24,684 nt of DNA from Anaerolinea thermophila (GTDB lineage: Bacteria > Chloroflexota > Anaerolineae > Anaerolineales > Villigracilaceae). A program made the position numbers and the translations under genes. Position 1 is the first letter of the stretch, and every line of letters begins with the position of its first letter. The notes below the pieces were generated by a model. It worked only from the letters and a program-made list of their open reading frames with translations, was not told the DNA's origin and did no database searches. The stretch covers positions 1-24,684 of the forward strand of contig DZBA01000008.1 in assembly GCA_022729775.1 (NCBI GenBank), given 5' to 3'. Positions 21,250-24,684 of the stretch are shown in pieces.

Positions 21250-22686
21250 ATGTCTTACGCAACTTTACTTACGCTGGAACAGGTCGAGAGAATTCACGAA
21301 GCATCTTTGGAAATTCTCGAAGAGGTCGGTTTGAAAGTCCGCTATGAAGCTGCGCGCGAATTGTTCAAAAAGCATGGCTGCGTGGTCGAAGAAGAGCGCG
21401 TAAAATTTCCGCGCGCGGTGACGGAAAAATATCGCAAGATGGTTCCGTCCACATTTACCTTTCACGCGCGCGACCCAAAATTCGATAAGACGATTCCACA
21501 AGATAGCCCCGTCATTGTGACCGCAAGTTCCGCGCCTGACATCATTGACCCGGTCACGGGCAAAGAACGCCGCGCCACGTCTTTGGACATCGCGCAAATC
21601 GCGCACCTTGTCAATGAGCTGCCCGGCTACGATGTCTTTTCCATCTCCACGCTTGCCGACGACGCGCCCAAAGATCAATTTACGCTTTCGCGTTTATATC
21701 CCGCGTTGAAATATTGCGCCAAGCCGCTGCGAGTGACCACGACGGATATGAAAGACACGCATAGCGTGATGCAGATGGCGTATACGGTCGCTGGTAGTGA
21801 ATCCGCGTACAAAGAACATCCCTTCCTCACGCATCATTATTGCCCGGTTGTTTCGCCGTTGACGATGGACAACCTCTCCACTGAAAACGTGATGTACTTT
21901 GCGAAGGAAGGGCTGCCCGTTTACCCGACCATCGTCCCCAACGCGGGACTCACTTCGCCGATGTCCATGGCTGGCACGCTCGCGCAAGGCAACGCGGAAT
22001 TTCTCTCCGCGCTGGTGTTGATGGAGATGGTCAAAGAAGGCACGCCCACCATTTACGCCACGCTTGGCACAGTCGCGGATATGCGTTCCGGCGCGTATGC
22101 CTCCGGCGGAATCGAGTGCGGCATGTTGCACATGGCTTTCGCGCAGATGGCGCATTTCTACAACGTCCCATGCGGCGGATATATCGGTTTGACCAACGCC
22201 AAAATCAACGACGCGCAGGCGGGTTACGAAACGGGCATGTCTGCCATTGGCGGTTTGCTCAGCGGCATGGATATGTTCAACATCGGCGGATTGATTGACG
22301 CGCTGAAAACTTTTGATTTTGCAAAAGCCGTGATTGACGATGAAGTCGCGTTGAATATGAAACGCATGAAGCGCGGAATCAATTTCAGCGAAGATGAACT
22401 CGCGCTGCCGCTCATCAAAGAGGTTGGTCCCGGCGGCTCGTTTATCACCGCCAAACACACCGTCAAGCGGATGAAGACCGAAGCCGTGATGACCAAACTC
22501 GCAGACCGCGACACGCGCACTGGATGGGAGAGGAAAGGCGCGTTGGATATTCACGCGCGCGCAATGAACAAGGCAAAGGATGTCATGTCCGCGAACACCG
22601 CGCCGCTGATCTCCCCCGAATTAGATGTAAAACTCCGCGCGCAATTCCCCGGCCTGGTGGCTGGCGAGTTGAAAGCCATCGAATAG
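21250..22686 (+). CDS. MttB-family methyltransferase lacking pyrrolysine
   Basis: A 478-residue member of the trimethylamine/betaine:corrinoid methyltransferase family (COG5598). It shows HEASLEILEEVGLKV at the start, the HYCPVVSPLTMD segment, TPTIYATLGTVADMRSGAY, and GGYIGLTNAKINDAQAGYETG where archaeal MttB carries pyrrolysine. No in-frame TAG is present, so it belongs to the non-pyrrolysine branch; characterised relatives include MtgB, which demethylates glycine betaine. It should move a methyl group from a quaternary amine to a corrinoid protein. Neither a corrinoid protein, nor a methylcorrinoid:folate methyltransferase, nor a RamA-like activator is in the window. AAAGGA precedes the ATG. 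It would supply dimethylglycine to the two dehydrogenase-like flavoproteins, if its substrate is betaine. Confidence 0.85.
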   Translation: MSYATLLTLEQVERIHEASLEILEEVGLKVRYEAARELFKKHGCVVEEERVKFPRAVTEKYRKMVPSTFTFHARDPKFDKTIPQDSPVIVTASSAPDIIDPVTGKERRATSLDIAQIAHLVNELPGYDVFSISTLADDAPKDQFTLSRLYPALKYCAKPLRVTTTDMKDTHSVMQMAYTVAGSESAYKEHPFLTHHYCPVVSPLTMDNLSTENVMYFAKEGLPVYPTIVPNAGLTSPMSMAGTLAQGNAEFLSALVLMEMVKEGTPTIYATLGTVADMRSGAYASGGIECGMLHMAFAQMAHFYNVPCGGYIGLTNAKINDAQAGYETGMSAIGGLLSGMDMFNIGGLIDALKTFDFAKAVIDDEVALNMKRMKRGINFSEDELALPLIKEVGPGGSFITAKHTVKRMKTEAVMTKLADRDTRTGWERKGALDIHARAMNKAKDVMSANTAPLISPELDVKLRAQFPGLVAGELKAIE

Positions 22687-22689
22687 GTT

Positions 22690-22753
22690 ATTTGTTACGT
22701 GTCTACTTGTTTACTTGTATACAGGTACACACGTAAATAGGTACACACGTAGA
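22690..22753. repeat. Octamer array 8 (reverse topology)
   Basis: TGTCTACT and TGTTTACT come first and join at TGTATACA to GGTACACA, CGTAAATA, GGTACACA and CGTAGAGA. As in array 3 the arm order is reversed, and the upstream stop codon (TAG, 22684-22686) lies outside the array. It is the rightmost copy in the window. Confidence 0.88.
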
Positions 22754-22767
22754 GACGGAAGGTTTTC

Positions 22768-23388
22768 ATGTTTAATCTTTTCAAGAAACGCGAAGACAAA
22801 TTTCAGAAACTGATTGAGCAGCAGGCATCCATTACTTACGAAGCCTTGCGCCTGTTGGTTAAATATTTAGAGACTCTCGACTCTGAAGTGGCGGAACAGC
22901 TTTCGCTAAAAGAAAAAGAAGCGGATGAAGTCCGCCGTATTTTGATTGACGAACTTAACCATACCTTTGTCACGCCATTTGACCGCGAGGATATTTTTTC
23001 GCTCTCGCGCTCCATTGATGATGTAGTGGATTATGCCGACAGCACTGTCATGGAAATGGTTGTGCTGAATGTGAAATCCACGCCGTATATGCAGCGCATT
23101 GCGTCTCTGTTGAAGGATGCCGCGTATGAAATCTGGCACGCAGTTCAACGTCTGCCGACTCATCCCAACGTCGCCAATGACCATGCAAACCGCGCAAAGG
23201 CTTTGGAGAATCGCGTCGAGGCTGTCTACCGCGAAGCCGTCGCGGATTTGTTCAGCGGTCCCGAGGATATTCATCATGTCGTCGAGATGTTGAAGATGCG
23301 CGAAGTGTATCGTCACCTTTCCAACGCGGCAGATCGCGGCGACGAAGCGGCAAACGTCATCGCGGATATTGTGGTGAAGAAAACATAA
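22768..23388 (+). CDS. DUF47 family PhoU-like protein
   Basis: This 206-residue, all-helical protein of the DUF47/PhoU-like group contains FDREDIFSLSRSIDDVVDYADSTV in the first half and MLKMREVYRHLSNAADRGDEAANVIADI at the end, the latter typical of the family. Such proteins accompany PiT phosphate transporters and are thought to regulate them at the inner face of the membrane. GGAAGG precedes the ATG. The stop TAA shares its last A with the ATG of the transporter gene, so the two are translationally coupled. Octamer array 8 separates it from the methyltransferase gene; no terminator is visible there. Confidence 0.88.
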   Translation: MFNLFKKREDKFQKLIEQQASITYEALRLLVKYLETLDSEVAEQLSLKEKEADEVRRILIDELNHTFVTPFDREDIFSLSRSIDDVVDYADSTVMEMVVLNVKSTPYMQRIASLLKDAAYEIWHAVQRLPTHPNVANDHANRAKALENRVEAVYREAVADLFSGPEDIHHVVEMLKMREVYRHLSNAADRGDEAANVIADIVVKKT

Positions 23389-24374
23389 TGCCTGCTGAAT
23401 TAATCCTTGTCATTGGATTGGCGCTCCTGTTCGATTTTCTAAATGGGATTCACGACTCCAGTAATATCGTCGCAACCATGATCGCTTCGCGCGCGTTCAG
23501 TCCGCAAAAAGCGCTGGCAATGACGGCGGTTGCCGAGTTTCTTGGTCCTTTTCTGTTTGGAGTTACCGTTGCCAAAACCATTGGCGATGAAATTGCCCAA
23601 TCCTCAGCCCTTGACTTAAAGGTAATCATCGCCTGTCTTGTGGGCGCAATTGTATGGAATCTTCTTACCTGGTTTTTGGGCATCCCCAGTAGTTCCTCAC
23701 ATGCGTTGATCGGCGGTATGGTTGGGGCGGTCATTGCTGGCGCGGGCTTTGACGCCATTAAACTGCACGGGTTTCAGAAAGTATTAATCGCGCTTTTTGC
23801 ATCTCCAATCATTGGGTTTGTCTTCGGCTTTTTTATCACGCGCGTAATTTATTTCCTTGCGCAAAACGCGACGCCAAAGATCAACTGGTTTTTCAAGAAA
23901 GGACAGCTGATTACAGCGTTGGGTATGGCATTTAGTCATGGGACGAATGACGCGCAAAAAACAATGGGCATTATTACGCTCAGCCTATTAATCAGTGGGT
24001 ACCTTTCTGAATTCACGGTTCCTTTCTGGGTGATTGCCGCCAGCGCGGGAGCGATTGCGCTTGGCACTGCAACCGGCGGCTGGAAATTGATTCGCACGCT
24101 CGGCGGTAAATTTTATAAAATCCGCCCGGTGCATAGTTTTGCCACACAATTAACCTCTGGGCTGGTCATTCTTTCCGCTTCTGCGCTTGGGTTGCCGGTT
24201 AGCACATCACAGGTGGTTAGCTCCGCGATTATTGGGGTTGGTTCATCTGAACGATTAGGCAAAATCCGCTGGAGTGTGGCGGGTGATATACTTACTGCAT
24301 GGATGATCACCATCCCTGCCAGCGCGTTGTTTGCAGCAGTCGCCTATTGGGTGATTGTCAGATTTATTTTTTGA
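23388..24374 (+). CDS. pit: PiT-family inorganic phosphate transporter
   Basis: A 328-residue membrane protein with the duplicated PiT layout. The N-terminal copy has FDFLNGIHDSSNIVATMIASRAF and WFLGIPSSSSHALIGGMVGAV. The C-terminal copy has GMAFSHGTNDAQKTMGIITL and GLPVSTSQVVSSAIIGVG. Around eight to ten hydrophobic helices can be read. PiT proteins move metal-phosphate with protons or sodium ions across the cytoplasmic membrane. It is somewhat short but complete, since both signature repeats and a natural stop are present. It is coupled to the DUF47 gene by a 1-base overlap. Phosphate uptake has no clear link to the demethylation genes. Confidence 0.93.
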   Translation: MPAELILVIGLALLFDFLNGIHDSSNIVATMIASRAFSPQKALAMTAVAEFLGPFLFGVTVAKTIGDEIAQSSALDLKVIIACLVGAIVWNLLTWFLGIPSSSSHALIGGMVGAVIAGAGFDAIKLHGFQKVLIALFASPIIGFVFGFFITRVIYFLAQNATPKINWFFKKGQLITALGMAFSHGTNDAQKTMGIITLSLLISGYLSEFTVPFWVIAASAGAIALGTATGGWKLIRTLGGKFYKIRPVHSFATQLTSGLVILSASALGLPVSTSQVVSSAIIGVGSSERLGKIRWSVAGDILTAWMITIPASALFAAVAYWVIVRFIF

Positions 24375-24461
24375 AACCATAATTTATTGTTAATGGTAAT
24401 TTCATCTCTGGTTATATACTCGGTGAGTTGGCAAAGCGTTATAAGATCATTCATTCAAAGT

Positions 24462-24490
24462 TTGACTTTGAATTTTGATAATGCTACAAT
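24462..24490 (+). promoter_or_regulatory. Sigma-70-type promoter before the last gene
   Basis: TTGACT (24462-24467), a 17-bp spacer and TACAAT (24485-24490) give a predicted start near 24497 and a leader of about 100 bases. The rest of the spacer 24375-24598 holds nothing else I can identify. Confidence 0.7.
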
Positions 24491-24598
24491 TTTGATGTCT
24501 ATATGAGATTGGAGGTGTGTTCTTAAGAGATACGCTGTATGTTATCCAGTTCGTTCAATCCGTCAAAAATAAAAAATCACATAAGGAGATAGAGAGAA

Positions 24599-24684
24599 AT
24601 GCGTACGAAAAATTTTGCTTACCATTTGCTTGCTCTGTTCGTAGTTGCGGCGACTTTGTTAGCCGCGTGTGGAGGCGGCGCGCC
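24599..24684 (+). CDS. Lipoprotein, N-terminal fragment (cut by window end)
   Basis: Only 28 residues are visible: MRTKNFAYHLLALFVVAATL followed by LAACGGGA. This is a complete lipoprotein signal peptide with a basic start, a hydrophobic core and lipobox LAAC, making Cys24 the lipid-modified residue. AAGGAG lies 10 bases before the ATG, and a good promoter stands at 24462-24490. Many Chloroflexota solute-binding proteins start this way, but the mature domain is outside the window, so no function is assigned. Confidence 0.8.
   Translation, partial: MRTKNFAYHLLALFVVAATLLAACGGGA

Noticed and set aside
22201..22230. Possible pyrrolysine codon in the MttB-family gene
   Set aside because: The reading frame is continuous with no internal TAG; the corresponding segment NAKINDAQAGYETG has ordinary codons.

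Overview
The window reads like an environmental bacterium of roughly 50 % GC, most plausibly Chloroflexota (Anaerolineae). That placement is inference from gene content: a DRTGG protein with a CBS/HATPase fusion, a very long multi-PAS HD-GYP protein, a DUF433/DUF5615 toxin-antitoxin pair, non-pyrrolysine MttB-type and dimethylglycine-dehydrogenase-type enzymes, and abundant hairpin repeats between genes. No rRNA, tRNA or CRISPR was seen.

Left part (1-7.9 kb). A leftward two-gene regulatory unit (DRTGG, then CBS-CBS-HATPase) has a palindromic operator over its promoter. Behind it lie two small inverted-repeat elements, each bounded by 9-bp direct repeats. A leftward TetR regulator with a strong promoter and an operator at its start site precedes an orphan NMT1/TauA-type binding lipoprotein. 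A repeat-filled spacer then leads to a rightward 1263-residue cytoplasmic PAS/GAF/HD-GYP protein, a predicted c-di-GMP phosphodiesterase. It ends at a bidirectional terminator.

Centre (7.9-22.7 kb). This is a metabolic island arranged as two divergent gene series from one control region at about 15.41-15.47 kb. Leftward: quadruple-CBS protein, dimethylglycine/sarcosine dehydrogenase-like flavoprotein, choline-kinase-like phosphotransferase, class II aldolase, HisC-like aminotransferase, CbbY-like HAD phosphatase. Rightward: DeoR regulator, four-helix-bundle protein, a second dehydrogenase-like flavoprotein, a toxin-antitoxin pair, a PfkB-fold protein and an MttB-family methyltransferase. The likely theme is stepwise N-demethylation of betaine-type compounds feeding methyl groups to folate, plus sugar-phosphate steps. 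The two gene series appear to be read from back-to-back promoters that share one palindromic -35 hexamer.

The most striking feature is a family of octamer arrays confined to this island. The unit is TGTNTACN on one strand and NGTANACA on the other, repeated with an 8-bp period and arranged as inverted arms. Eight arrays occupy eight of the spacers between same-direction genes, and in six of them the stop codon of the upstream gene lies in or touches the first repeat unit. I know of no named family matching this.

Right part (22.7-24.7 kb). A DUF47 (PhoU-like) gene overlaps a PiT phosphate transporter by one base. A near-consensus promoter then leads to a lipoprotein gene cut by the window end.
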